The notes beneath the pieces were generated by a model. It ran no database searches, was not told where the DNA came from, and saw nothing but the letters and a program-made list of their open reading frames with translations. The position numbers and the translations under genes are program-made. Positions 10,706 through 18,286 of a stretch of DNA of 64,000 nt are shown piece by piece. Source of the stretch: G963720515 sp963720515 (lineage in GTDB: Bacteria > Actinomycetota > Thermoleophilia > Gaiellales > Gaiellaceae); assembly GCA_963720515.1 (NCBI GenBank), contig OY970397.1:2232001-2296000 (forward strand), given 5' to 3'. Positions within the stretch are counted from its first letter, which is position 1. Each line of letters opens with the position of its first letter.

Positions 10706-11233
10706 GTGCGTGTGCTTCTCGCTCTCTCGATCGTCGTGCTCGCCGCGCTGGGGCTCTCGGGCCAGGCATTCGCCGGTGACAAGGCGGCCAAGAACAGGGC
10801 CGTCTCGGTCGTCGCCGGAACGGACGAGCTCACCGCCTCCGGCACGTGGCAGGCCTTCGACGCCACGAAGATCCGGCTCGCGACCGCGTCCGGCTGCAGG
10901 ACGGCCCGCGCCTGGGTCGGCATGAAGAACCTCATCGGGAACCTCCTCTGGAAGATGACCCAGAAGCTCTCGTGGTGCTGGCGGGCGGGTCACGTCACGT
11001 CGGCCACGCGGCGCTGCCGGGGGACGTCCGTCGACGTCTACTTCCCGCTCTGGGACTTCAAGGAGTACATCGCCTGCGACTGGGGCGGTGGGGTCGGCAA
11101 GCGCTCGGTCCGCCGCTGGCGGCAGGGCAAGTTCCAGCTCTGCATCACCTTCTGCGTCCAGACGAAGACGCCGTGGGTGAACGTGCGCGGCACCGGCCAG
11201 GGCTTCTTCCACTGGAACTACGGCGGCGTCTAG
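10706..11233 (+). CDS. Secreted protein of unknown function
   Basis: I do not recognise a family. The GTG at 10706 is chosen because it is six bases after GGAG and starts a textbook signal peptide (VRVLLALSIVVLAALGLSGQAFA), leaving a mature protein of about 152 aa. The mature part is rich in Trp, Arg and Cys (WKMTQKLSWCWRAG, RRCRGTSVDVYFPLWDF, FQLCITFCVQTK) with about six cysteines that could form disulfides outside the cell. It ends in WNYGGV. It is followed by a large bidirectional hairpin shared with the anti-sigma gene. Confidence 0.75.
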   Translation: MRVLLALSIVVLAALGLSGQAFAGDKAAKNRAVSVVAGTDELTASGTWQAFDATKIRLATASGCRTARAWVGMKNLIGNLLWKMTQKLSWCWRAGHVTSATRRCRGTSVDVYFPLWDFKEYIACDWGGGVGKRSVRRWRQGKFQLCITFCVQTKTPWVNVRGTGQGFFHWNYGGV

Positions 11234-11236
11234 GGG

Positions 11237-11290
11237 CTAGAGCCGAGGGCGGCCGGGGTCACCCCTCCGGCGCCGGCCGCCCGGCTCTAG
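11237..11290. terminator. Bidirectional terminator-like hairpin enclosing a stop codon
   Basis: CTAGAGCCG (11237-11245) pairs with CGGCTCTAG (11282-11290), and the stem continues with GGCGGCCGG against CCGGCCGCC. It lies between two convergent genes, and the TAG of the anti-sigma gene (11287-11289) is inside the right arm. Confidence 0.7.
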
Positions 11291-11919
11291 ATGTCCGCCT
11301 TGAGGAGCCAGGGCGGGTCCTCGGGGCGCGGCTGGTTCGGGAACCGCGCGGTCACCACCCAGGCGTCGTAGTCGGCGAGGCGGTAGGAAACCGTCCACTC
11401 GGCATCGGTCTGGCCGGGGCCGACCGAGAACGTGCCGCAGGTCGCGGCGTAGTCGCGGCCCTTCGCGAGCCAGAGGATGTAGTAGCCGCCGCTCGGTAGC
11501 TGCTTCAGGCCGGAGACGCGAAGCCGGAGCGTGCGGTTGCCGTTCGCGTCCGCGGGCCCGAGTTTGATGAGCGCCGAGGCGCCCGCCGCGTTCTTGGTCG
11601 CCTGCATCGTGATCGCGGCCCTCGCGTCGAACCCGCTGCCGCCCGTGAGCTGCGTGCCGAGGACGAAGCTGCCCGCAGCGAGGGCAGCGCCGATCGCGAC
11701 GGCGACCGTCACGCGCCGGCGGGTCCAGAGGCGGACCGGCTCGCGCGGAGGCGGGGCGTGGTGGAGGCTCGGCGGAAGCTCCGGCGGCGGGCCCGGCACC
11801 GAGCGGAGGATGCCGTCGATGCGCTCGAGCTCGGCGAGCTCCTCGGGAGCGGCGTCGTCGACGAGCTCCGAGAGCGGCGCCGGGCGGCGACCCTCCGGGG
11901 CGGAACGCCCCTCGATCAT
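11287..11919 (-). CDS. RskA-like anti-sigma factor
   Basis: Membrane-anchored regulator expected to hold the adjacent ECF sigma factor inactive. From ATG 11919: a cytoplasmic acidic segment (LSELVDDAAPEELAELERIDGIL), a Pro-rich linker, one membrane segment (VTVAVAIGAALAAGSFVLG) and an extracytoplasmic RskA-type domain (ALIKLGPADANGNRTL, LKQLPSGGYYILWLAKG, CGTF, WTVSYRLADYDAWVV). No zinc-binding HxxxCxxC motif is evident, as in the SigK/RskA class. The ATG overlaps the sigma stop by ATGA, so the two are translationally coupled. Confidence 0.85.
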   Translation of the reverse strand: MIEGRSAPEGRRPAPLSELVDDAAPEELAELERIDGILRSVPGPPPELPPSLHHAPPPREPVRLWTRRRVTVAVAIGAALAAGSFVLGTQLTGGSGFDARAAITMQATKNAAGASALIKLGPADANGNRTLRLRVSGLKQLPSGGYYILWLAKGRDYAATCGTFSVGPGQTDAEWTVSYRLADYDAWVVTARFPNQPRPEDPPWLLKADI

Positions 11920-12473
11920 TCCCGTACCTCCTCGAGCAGGCCGGCGAGGCGGGCCAGTCCCGCGCGCGTCCGGGTCTTGACCGTCCCGAGCGGTACGTCG
12001 AGGTAGCTGGCCACCTCGACCTGGGAAAGGCCGCTCCAGTAGGCGAGCTCCAGCACCACGCGCTCGCGTTCGGGGAGCCGTTCTAGCGCCGAGTGGACGC
12101 GCCACGAGAGCCAGCTCGCCTCGGCGATCGCGTCGGGCCCGTCCTCGCCCGAAGGAATGTCGGGTGCCTCGGCGGCCGGCTCGACGCGCTGCCGTGCCCG
12201 ATCGATGATCGCGTGGCGCGCCACGGCGTAGAGCCACGCGGAGGCGCTGCCGCGGTCCTGGCGGTAGCTCTTGGCCGAGCGCCAGACCGCCGCGAACGTG
12301 TCCTGGGTCGCGTCCTCGGCGCGTCCGTTGTCGCCGAGCTGGCGGAGCGCCATCGCGAGCACCGGCCGCGCGAAGCGCCGGTAGAGCTCCTCGAAGGCCG
12401 CGCGGTCGCCTTGCCCCGTGCGCTCGATGAGGACGGCGTCCCGTTCGGTTGCCGCCATGTTGGCAATAGCCAT
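11916..12473 (-). CDS. ECF-type RNA polymerase sigma factor
   Basis: Group IV sigma factor. Region 2 is seen in FEELYRRFARPVLAMALRQL and DATQDTFAAVWRSAKSYRQDRGSA, and region 4 in LPERERVVLELAYWSGLSQ with VASYLDVPLGTVKTRTRAGL. I start at ATG 12473 (MAIANMAATERD); ATG 12458 is also possible, and the longer reading needs TTG 12497. It directly precedes its RskA-like anti-sigma factor and follows the SDR gene, whose stop lies at 12494. The trio looks like one operon with autoregulation, but I could not assign a promoter sequence. Confidence 0.93.
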   Translation of the reverse strand: MAIANMAATERDAVLIERTGQGDRAAFEELYRRFARPVLAMALRQLGDNGRAEDATQDTFAAVWRSAKSYRQDRGSASAWLYAVARHAIIDRARQRVEPAAEAPDIPSGEDGPDAIAEASWLSWRVHSALERLPERERVVLELAYWSGLSQVEVASYLDVPLGTVKTRTRAGLARLAGLLEEVRE

Positions 12474-12493
12474 ACCTGCGTGCGATACGGAAC

Positions 12494-13171
12494 TCAAGGG
12501 TCGGACGGATTGCGCCTATGGAGCATGCGGCCTCCGTCCACCACGATCGTCGTGCCCGTGACGAAGGGCGCTTCCACGAGATAGAGGAGCGCGCCGGCCA
12601 CGTCGTCCGGCGATCCGACCCGGCCCAGCAGGGTCTCCGCGGCGCGCCGCTCCTCCTGCTCCGGCTTGACCGCCACCGGCCCCGGGGCGATGCCGCAGAC
12701 GCGGACGTCCGGTGCGAGCGCGCGGGCGAGCACGCGGGTCAGCATCGCCTCGGCCGCCTTCGCCGCCGCGTGGGGCGCGAAGAGCGGCCACGGGTCGTAG
12801 GCGGCGACGTCCTCGACGAGGACGAGCAGGCCGAGCTCGGAGCGGGCGAGGTGCGGGGCCGCGGTCTGCGCGACGAAGAACCCGCCCTTCGCCGTCGCGC
12901 CGAACGCCTCGTCCCAGTCCTCCTCGGTCACGTCGGCGACCTCGCGGGGCTCGAACCCGGCCGACGCCGCATGGACGACGAGGTCGAGCCCGCCGAGGTC
13001 CGCTGCCGCCTGCTCCACGAGCCCACGCGCTCCCGCGGCAGTCGCGAGATCGCCGTCGGCACGCCCCGCGGCGAACACGCGGAACCCGGCTTCCTCGAGC
13101 CGCTCGGCGAGCACGCGGCCGACCCGGCCGGTCCCGCCGGTGACGAGCGCAGCGCCACGGGAGTCGTTCAC
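12494..13171 (-). CDS. Short-chain dehydrogenase/reductase-like protein lacking the catalytic Tyr
   Basis: Rossmann-fold SDR of about 225 aa. GTG 13171 is chosen because the glycine motif ALVTGGTGRVG follows after seven residues. Later motifs are LDLVVHAASAG (NAG-like), GIAPGPV and FVTGTTIVVDGG, typical of the FabG/pteridine-reductase type. The usual YxxxK is HxxxK here (FAPHAAAKAAEA), so the catalytic tyrosine is missing, and the preceding catalytic serine region reads LVEDVAAYDPW. Either the chemistry is changed or this is a binding or sensor protein. It is in line with the ECF sigma/anti-sigma pair and divergent from the SOD-like gene (52 bp). Confidence 0.85.
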   Translation of the reverse strand: MNDSRGAALVTGGTGRVGRVLAERLEEAGFRVFAAGRADGDLATAAGARGLVEQAAADLGGLDLVVHAASAGFEPREVADVTEEDWDEAFGATAKGGFFVAQTAAPHLARSELGLLVLVEDVAAYDPWPLFAPHAAAKAAEAMLTRVLARALAPDVRVCGIAPGPVAVKPEQEERRAAETLLGRVGSPDDVAGALLYLVEAPFVTGTTIVVDGGRMLHRRNPSDP

Positions 13172-13223
13172 GGGTAGCACGATAAGCTCACGCGGACGTC
13201 GAGGAAGGAGAACGAGAGGAACC

Positions 13224-13844
13224 ATGGCCACGCTTGCGTTCAACCACGAGGAGATCGCGCCGCGCTCCTTGAAGCCGGAGCTCCTCGAGCTCGACGGCAT
13301 CTCGCGCGCCGCGGTCGAGGCGCACTACAAGCTGTACCAGGGCTACGTCGCGAAGCGGAACGAGATCCTCGGCAAGCTCGCGGAGGTCGATCTCTCGGCC
13401 GCGAACCAGGTCTACTCGGAGCTCCGCGCGCTCAAGGTCGACCTGTCGTTCGCCGTCGGCGGCGTGAAGAACCACGAGCTCTACTTCGAGCACCTCGGCG
13501 GCGGAGGGGGAGATCCCGACGGCGCGTTCGCTGTGCTCGTCGACCGCGATTTCGGCGGCGCCGCGAACTGGCGCGCGGACCTCAAGGCGACGGGGATGGC
13601 GGGCCGTGGCTGGGCCTGGACGGCCTACGACTGGGACGAGCGCCGGCTCTTCAACTACATCGGCGACGCCCAGAACACGTTCCCCGTCTGGAACGCCACG
13701 CCGCTCGTGGCGCTCGACGTCTACGAGCACGCGTACTTCCTCGACTACCAGACCGACCGGGGCTCCTACATCGACGCGTTCTTCGACAACCTGGACTGGA
13801 ACGTCGTGAACGCCTGGGTCGCCGGCTACCGGATCGAGCCCTAG
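13224..13844 (+). CDS. Second Fe/Mn superoxide dismutase-like protein
   Basis: A 206-aa SOD-family protein distinct from the one at 8350. ATG 13224 follows GGAGAACGAGAGGAACC. The candidate metal ligands are His in VEAHYKLYQGYV, His in GVKNHELYFEHLGG, and Asp and His in ALDVYEHAYFLDYQ, so the metal site looks complete. The central region is shorter and differs from the canonical NHSLFW motif. It could be an active SOD or a divergent relative. Eight bases separate it from plsY, suggesting an operon. Confidence 0.85.
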   Translation: MATLAFNHEEIAPRSLKPELLELDGISRAAVEAHYKLYQGYVAKRNEILGKLAEVDLSAANQVYSELRALKVDLSFAVGGVKNHELYFEHLGGGGGDPDGAFAVLVDRDFGGAANWRADLKATGMAGRGWAWTAYDWDERRLFNYIGDAQNTFPVWNATPLVALDVYEHAYFLDYQTDRGSYIDAFFDNLDWNVVNAWVAGYRIEP

Positions 13845-13851
13845 CCCGGCC

Positions 13852-14463
13852 ATGTCGGTCGAAGACGTCGGGCTCGTCGCGCTCGGCTACCTGCTCGGGT
13901 CGCTGCCCTTCGGCTACTGGATTCCGCGCGTCCTCGTGGGCACGGACATCCGCACGGTCGGGAGCGGCGGGACCGGCGCGACGAATGTCTGGCGGGCGTT
14001 CGGGTTCAAGCTCGGCCTGACCGTCGCCTTCCTCGACATCGCCAAGGGCGCGGCCGCCGCGCTGATCGCCCGCTACTTCGCGGATGATCTGGTTGCAGTC
14101 CTCGCCGGCCTCGCCGCCATGCTCGGCCACGCGCGGCCGATCTTCCTGCGCTTCGCGCCCGGAGGGAAGGCGGTCGCGACGCTCGGCGGCGTCGGGCTCG
14201 CGCTTGCGCCGCTCGCCACGCTCTCGGCCGCCGTCGTCTGGATCGTGGTCTTCCTCGTGTTCCGCTACGCCTCGGTCGCGTCCATCGCCGCCGCCGTCGC
14301 GCTCCCCGTGCTCGCGTTCGTCTTCGACGCCTCGACCCCCGTGCTCGTCTTCACGATCGCCGCGGGGGTCGCCGTGATCGCGCTGCACCACAAGAACATC
14401 CGACGCCTGCGCGCCGGGACGGAGCACCGGATCCGGCTACGCCGCCGGGCCGTCGCGGCCTAG
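13852..14463 (+). CDS. plsY: Glycerol-3-phosphate acyltransferase PlsY
   Basis: Integral membrane enzyme that acylates glycerol-3-phosphate from acyl-phosphate in phospholipid synthesis. All conserved loops are visible: GYLLGSLPFGYWI at the N terminus, GSGGTGATNVWR, GHARPIFLRFAPGGKAVAT and HHKNIRRLRAGTEHRI at the C terminus, with about five hydrophobic spans between. 203 aa is normal. Its 3' end overlaps the convergent folE2 gene by 27 bases. Confidence 0.95.
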   Translation: MSVEDVGLVALGYLLGSLPFGYWIPRVLVGTDIRTVGSGGTGATNVWRAFGFKLGLTVAFLDIAKGAAAALIARYFADDLVAVLAGLAAMLGHARPIFLRFAPGGKAVATLGGVGLALAPLATLSAAVVWIVVFLVFRYASVASIAAAVALPVLAFVFDASTPVLVFTIAAGVAVIALHHKNIRRLRAGTEHRIRLRRRAVAA

Positions 14464-15429
14464 CCCAAGCCATTCCTCGAGCTCGGTGCGATGCGCCGTC
14501 GGCTCGCCGCTCGCGAGCTCCGCGCGCAGCTCCCCGACCGTGCCGGTGCGCTCGGCGAGCACCTCGTGGTCGTGGATCGTCTCGAAGTTCACCTGGCGGG
14601 CCGAGAGGAAGTCGGCGTCCGCGAGCTCCGGGTAGCGCTCGAGCGCGCCCGCGAGCATGAGCCGGACGGAGTCCTCGACGAACCGCGGCGTGAGGTGCGC
14701 GTGCTCGACGACGAAGAGCTCGTCGGGCCGCTTGAGGAGCGCGTAGATCGGCGAGCTCATGGACTCCTCCACGAGCTCGACGAGATCCTGCGCGTCCACG
14801 CGGAGCTCGGAGCCGAGGACGAGCGTGCCGCGGCCGCGCTGATTGTGCGTCGCGATCGGGACGAGCTCGAGGATCCGCTCGACGTCCACGGAGTCGAATC
14901 CGGCGTCGCCGAGCCGCTCGACCGCCTGCGTCCGCACGAGCCCCTGCGCGCACGGGCACGCGTTGATGCCGGTCGCCTCGACGCCGACCGCGCGGCGCGA
15001 GCCTTCGGGCGTCGCGGCGGCGATGCCGAGGAGCGTCACGAGCTCCTGGGTCTCGAGCCCCGTCACCGGCGTCCGGCGCTCCAGCGGGTAGCGCGCGCGG
15101 ATCCGCACCTCGGCGCGGCAGGCGCGCTGGCGCTCGACGATGTGGACGGCGATGTGCTCGGCGAGCCGCTCGACCAGGAAGCTCGACGGGATGACGACCT
15201 CGTCGATCGCCTGCTCGAAGAGTTCCGGGAAGCGCGACATGTGCGCGCCCTTCTGATCCGAGTCGAGGTCGACGACGCAGTCGATCGTCGCCGAGACGAA
15301 CGCCGACTGGCCGGCGTGCTCCATCCGGATCGCCTTCTCGACGCCGGTCACGCCCACGCGCGAGAGGCCCAGCCGCACGTCGGGCGGCGAGGACTGCAGA
15401 TCGGGCGCCGGCGCTAGTCTCTCGGCCAC
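14437..15429 (-). CDS. folE2: GTP cyclohydrolase IB (FolE2/MptA family)
   Basis: Converts GTP to dihydroneopterin triphosphate, the entry to folate synthesis. The 330-aa length, the opening RLGLSRVGVTGVEKAI, EVRIRARYPLERRTPVTG, the metal-binding NACPCAQG and THNQRGRGT are characteristic of the type IB enzyme rather than FolE. GTG start at 15429. It is divergent from the histidine-kinase-like gene (23 bp gap) and convergent with plsY. Together with thyX it fits a folate-dependent dTMP route. Confidence 0.92.
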   Translation of the reverse strand: MAERLAPAPDLQSSPPDVRLGLSRVGVTGVEKAIRMEHAGQSAFVSATIDCVVDLDSDQKGAHMSRFPELFEQAIDEVVIPSSFLVERLAEHIAVHIVERQRACRAEVRIRARYPLERRTPVTGLETQELVTLLGIAAATPEGSRRAVGVEATGINACPCAQGLVRTQAVERLGDAGFDSVDVERILELVPIATHNQRGRGTLVLGSELRVDAQDLVELVEESMSSPIYALLKRPDELFVVEHAHLTPRFVEDSVRLMLAGALERYPELADADFLSARQVNFETIHDHEVLAERTGTVGELRAELASGEPTAHRTELEEWLGLGRDGPAA

Positions 15430-15452
15430 GTGGCAACCGTACCAGCGTGCCC

Positions 15453-16034
15453 ATGAGCGACGAGACGCGCTTCACCAAGATCGTCGCACTCGCCTGCCAC
15501 GACCTCCGCACGCCGCTCGCGACCGTGCACGGCTTCGCGCGCACGCTCGCGCGCGAGGATCTCGGCGAGCCGGCCGGCCGCTACGTCGGGATGATCGAGG
15601 CCGCGTCCGACCAGATCTCGGAGCTCCTCGACGAGCTGACGCTCGTGACGCGGATCCAGGCGGGCCGCTTCGAACCGCGGCTCGAGACCGTGGACTCGCT
15701 CGAGCTCGCGCAGGCCGCCGCCGCCGAGCTGGGCGGCGAGGGGATCGCCGTCGAGGGCGAAGGGGCGCCGGTCGCAGTCGAGGTGGACTCGACGCGCAGG
15801 GCGATCCGCCAGCTCGCCCGCGCCACGCGCCGGCACGGCGGCGTCGACTCCGTCACGGTCACGGTGCGCGGCGCCGAGCTCGATCTCACGCCGCTCGCCG
15901 GCACCGCCCCGGGCGTCGTGACGGGGGAGGACCTCCGCGAGCTGGGCGCGGCGGCCGCGGTCGACCTCGTGGGCGCAATCGGCGGCTCCGTCACGGCCGA
16001 CGGCGAGCGGCTCGTCGTGCGGCTGCCGAACTAG
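15453..16034 (+). CDS. Histidine-kinase-like phosphotransfer protein with degenerate ATPase part
   Basis: A 193-aa soluble protein. The N-terminal HisKA dimerisation domain has the phospho-acceptor H-box ALACHDLRTPLATVHGF and a second helix IEAASDQISELLDELTLVTRI. The remaining 110 residues end like a HATPase domain (VGAIGGSVTADGERLVVRLP), but no N-box Asn or glycine-rich DxGxG box can be found. This layout resembles phosphotransferases such as ChpT or Spo0B rather than a kinase; that comparison is inference. ATG 15453 is preferred over GTG 15447. No sensor domain or membrane segment, and no response regulator next door. The TAG stop lies inside copy 2 of the structured repeat. Confidence 0.75.
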   Translation: MSDETRFTKIVALACHDLRTPLATVHGFARTLAREDLGEPAGRYVGMIEAASDQISELLDELTLVTRIQAGRFEPRLETVDSLELAQAAAAELGGEGIAVEGEGAPVAVEVDSTRRAIRQLARATRRHGGVDSVTVTVRGAELDLTPLAGTAPGVVTGEDLRELGAAAAVDLVGAIGGSVTADGERLVVRLPN

Positions 16035-16200
16035 GAGGGCTTGCCGAAAGGACCGCTGAGCCGCAGGGCCGCGCTGAACGGCGCGAGGACGGCGTCCTCA
16101 GTCGCGCCCGTACCACCGGTACGAACGCTCCCTGCGTCCTTGGCTCGCACCGCCCATCGCACCCCTGCGACGAGCGCCTCGTTTCGCCAAACCCTCCTAA
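16031..16200 (+). repeat. Structured nested-hairpin repeat, copy 2
   Basis: An outer stem pairs TAGGAGGGCTTGCCGAAA (16032-16049) with TTTCGCCAAACCCTCCTA (16182-16199), two mismatches. The TAG of the upstream gene is in the left arm and the TAG of the convergent gene (CTA at 16197-16199) is in the right arm. The core 16057-16176 matches copy 1 at most positions. The inner hairpin here is CGTACC-ACC-GGTACG, one base pair shorter than in copy 1 on both sides, which preserves pairing. Confidence 0.8.
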
Positions 16201-16556
16201 CGGCCGGCGGCGCGGATCGTCTCGAGCACGTGCTCCTCGTTTCCCTCGAGGAGCGAGTCGACGATCCGGTGGGTTCCCGTCAGCCCGTCGCGGCGCTGGA
16301 GGACGGCGTCGAGCGCCTGCGCGTCGAGCCCGGCCTCGCGGGCCGCCGCCATGACGCGCTCGACCGCGGGAATCGGCCGCCCGTTGCGGTCGAACTGCCA
16401 GGCCGGGTAGACCCAGTCGGTTCCGTCCGCGTCGGCGGGCACCGCGAGCAGCTCGCCCGAGCGGCGGCGCACGTCGAGCTTGCGCGGCTCGATCCCGAGG
16501 CGGGAGGCGAGCCAGGCGCCGGTGTAGGCGGGCTCGTCGGAGCGGACGGTCGGCAT
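16197..16556 (-). CDS. Putative DNA-binding protein (helix-turn-helix, Xre/MbcA/ParS-like)
   Basis: A 119-aa soluble protein starting at ATG 16556. The N-terminal third (WLASRLGIEPRKLDVRRRSGELLAVP) looks like a helix-turn-helix. It is followed by WVYPAWQFDRNGRPIPAVERVM and a helical tail (LDAVLQRRDGLTGTHRIVDSLLEGNEE) reminiscent of MbcA/ParS antitoxin-type domains. No partner RES toxin is seen beside it. Function is not assigned with confidence. Confidence 0.6.
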   Translation of the reverse strand: MPTVRSDEPAYTGAWLASRLGIEPRKLDVRRRSGELLAVPADADGTDWVYPAWQFDRNGRPIPAVERVMAAAREAGLDAQALDAVLQRRDGLTGTHRIVDSLLEGNEEHVLETIRAAGR

Positions 16557-16623
16557 GCCTTCATTCTCCCACGGAGCGGAAGCCCCGGCCGCTGCGACGA
16601 CCGGCCGGGGCAATCGAGACGGG

Positions 16624-17202
16624 CTAGGCCTTCGCGGCGGCGAGGCCGCCGATCGCCGGGGCCGGGTCGTACGTGGGGGTGTAGCCGGCGAGGCGTCCGA
16701 CCGGGGCGCCGAGCGCGAGGGCCATGCGCTGGAGGAAGGCGGGCGGGAACGGAAGCCGCACGTCGTCGAAGTGCTCGTTCGCGATCACGGCGAGGCGGAG
16801 CGGGTTCGGCATGCCCTTCTTGTTCGTCTTGCCGTCGGCGGCGAGGGAGAACATCGTGTCGATCAGCCGCTCGAACTGGAGGGCGGGGCGAACGGTGGTC
16901 ACGAACCGGGCGGGCGTCGAGCCGGCGTTCCAGAACTTGTGCGCCGTGCCGGCCTCGACGAGGACGGACTCGCCGGCGCGCTTCTCGACCGTCTTGCGGC
17001 CGAGCTTGAACGCGACGGTGCCCTCGAGCACCTCGAAGAGCTCGGTCTGCATGGGGTGGACGTGGGCCGCGGCGACGGCGCCGTCCGGCTGGATCGTGCA
17101 CTCGACGACGACGGACTCGCCGCCGGTGTCGCGCGAGGTCTTCAGGAAGCGAAGGCGCTCACCCGTGATCGGGTTCTCGATGGTGTCGCCGGTGCAGATC
17201 AT
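16624..17202 (-). CDS. Cupin-domain protein
   Basis: A 192-aa protein with a single cupin beta-barrel. Motif 1 is AAHVHPMQTELFEVLEGTVAF and motif 2 is LVEAGTAHKFWNAGSTPARF, giving His/His/Glu/His metal ligands. The C-terminal half (FERLIDTMFSLAADGKTNKKG and helical PPAFLQRMALALG) is common in actinobacterial cupins of unknown substrate. ATG 17202 follows AAAGGAGCCCATAGAC. The 241 bp upstream hold no gene that I can support. Confidence 0.82.
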   Translation of the reverse strand: MICTGDTIENPITGERLRFLKTSRDTGGESVVVECTIQPDGAVAAAHVHPMQTELFEVLEGTVAFKLGRKTVEKRAGESVLVEAGTAHKFWNAGSTPARFVTTVRPALQFERLIDTMFSLAADGKTNKKGMPNPLRLAVIANEHFDDVRLPFPPAFLQRMALALGAPVGRLAGYTPTYDPAPAIGGLAAAKA

Positions 17203-17443
17203 GTCTATGGGCTCCTTTGGTCTCAGGGGGTGACGCATCGGAGCTTGGACGGGCGGTCGCGTCGCGGGAATGCGGCCCGCGCGAGACTTGAGGTGGTGCT
17301 ACCCACCCGCGGGCCCTGGGGAGAACTCTCAGCGCATTCGGCACGGTCCGCGACAGACATGTGCGCATTTCGGCGATAGGCTCGAGCCAGGTGGGTTGGG
17401 TTTGGGAGCCCGTGTCAGACGCGCCCGTGCGCGCGGGTAACCC

Positions 17444-18271
17444 TCAGCGCAAGAGGCGCGAGAGTCGCCGGTCCTTGAGCGTCCGGCCGCCGGTCTGGCA
17501 CGTCGGGCAGTAGAAGATCGTGTGCTCCTCGAAGTCCACGCGGGCGATCGGGGTGCCGCACTGCGGGCACGGCTCGCCGAGCCGCTTGTGGATCCGGAAG
17601 GCCTTCGCGTCCTTGACGCCGCGCTCGCGGAGCTCGAGCCCCTCCTCCAGGACCTCGTCGATCGCCACCGAGAGCCGCTCGACCTCCTCGTCCGTGAGCT
17701 CGGTCGTGAGCGCGTAGGGCGAGAGCTTGGCGCGGAGCAGGATCTCGTTGTCCCACGCCCGCCCGATGCCCGCGATGAGCCGCTGGTCGCGCAGCGCCGC
17801 GTGCAGGCGCCGCGAGTCGCCGCGCAGGATCTCGCCCAGCCGCTCCGGCCCGAGACCGACCGCCTCCGGGCCGAGATGGGCGAGCTCATCGTCGATCACC
17901 TCGGGCCGGTAGAGGCCGACCTTCGCGCGCTTCTTCGCGCCCGCCTCCGTCAGCACGAGCGCCGCGCCGTCCTTGAAGTTGAGCTGGAACGCGGGCTTGG
18001 CCGACCGCTTGCCGCCGGGCTCGGACCATGAGAGCCGCCCGGCCGACATGAGGTGGATGTGCAGAACGAGGTCGCCGGTGTCGGTGGGGAAGAGCAGATG
18101 CTTTCCGCGGCGCCGCACGCCGCCGAGCGTGCGCCCCTCGAGCGCCGTCAGCGGCGGATCGAAGGTCTTGACCGTCGCGACGTGCATCGGCCCGGCGCGC
18201 TCGACGGGCGCCGCGCGAACCTGCTCGTCGAGCGAGCGGCGGAGCGCTTCGACTTCGGGGTATTCCGGCAT
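17444..18271 (-). CDS. Formamidopyrimidine-DNA glycosylase / endonuclease VIII family
   Basis: Base-excision repair glycosylase/AP lyase, 275 aa. The N terminus MPEYPEVEALRR provides the catalytic Pro2 (Schiff base) and Glu3. The H2TH region reads IAGIGRAWDNEILLRAKLSP. The C-terminal zinc finger has four cysteines (CPQCGTPIARVDFEEHTIFYC, CPTC motif) and ends in the DNA-binding QTGGRTLKDRR. It may be Fpg or Nei; KxxxR-type features do not decide it. Divergent from the asparaginase gene by 15 bp. Confidence 0.93.
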   Translation of the reverse strand: MPEYPEVEALRRSLDEQVRAAPVERAGPMHVATVKTFDPPLTALEGRTLGGVRRRGKHLLFPTDTGDLVLHIHLMSAGRLSWSEPGGKRSAKPAFQLNFKDGAALVLTEAGAKKRAKVGLYRPEVIDDELAHLGPEAVGLGPERLGEILRGDSRRLHAALRDQRLIAGIGRAWDNEILLRAKLSPYALTTELTDEEVERLSVAIDEVLEEGLELRERGVKDAKAFRIHKRLGEPCPQCGTPIARVDFEEHTIFYCPTCQTGGRTLKDRRLSRLLR

Positions 18272-18286
18272 CTAGGGTCCTCGGCG

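Noticed and set aside
10520..11212. Minus-strand 230-aa frame opposite the secreted protein at 10706
   Set aside because: The plus-strand frame has a ribosome site, a signal peptide and sensible composition; the antisense frame has none of these.
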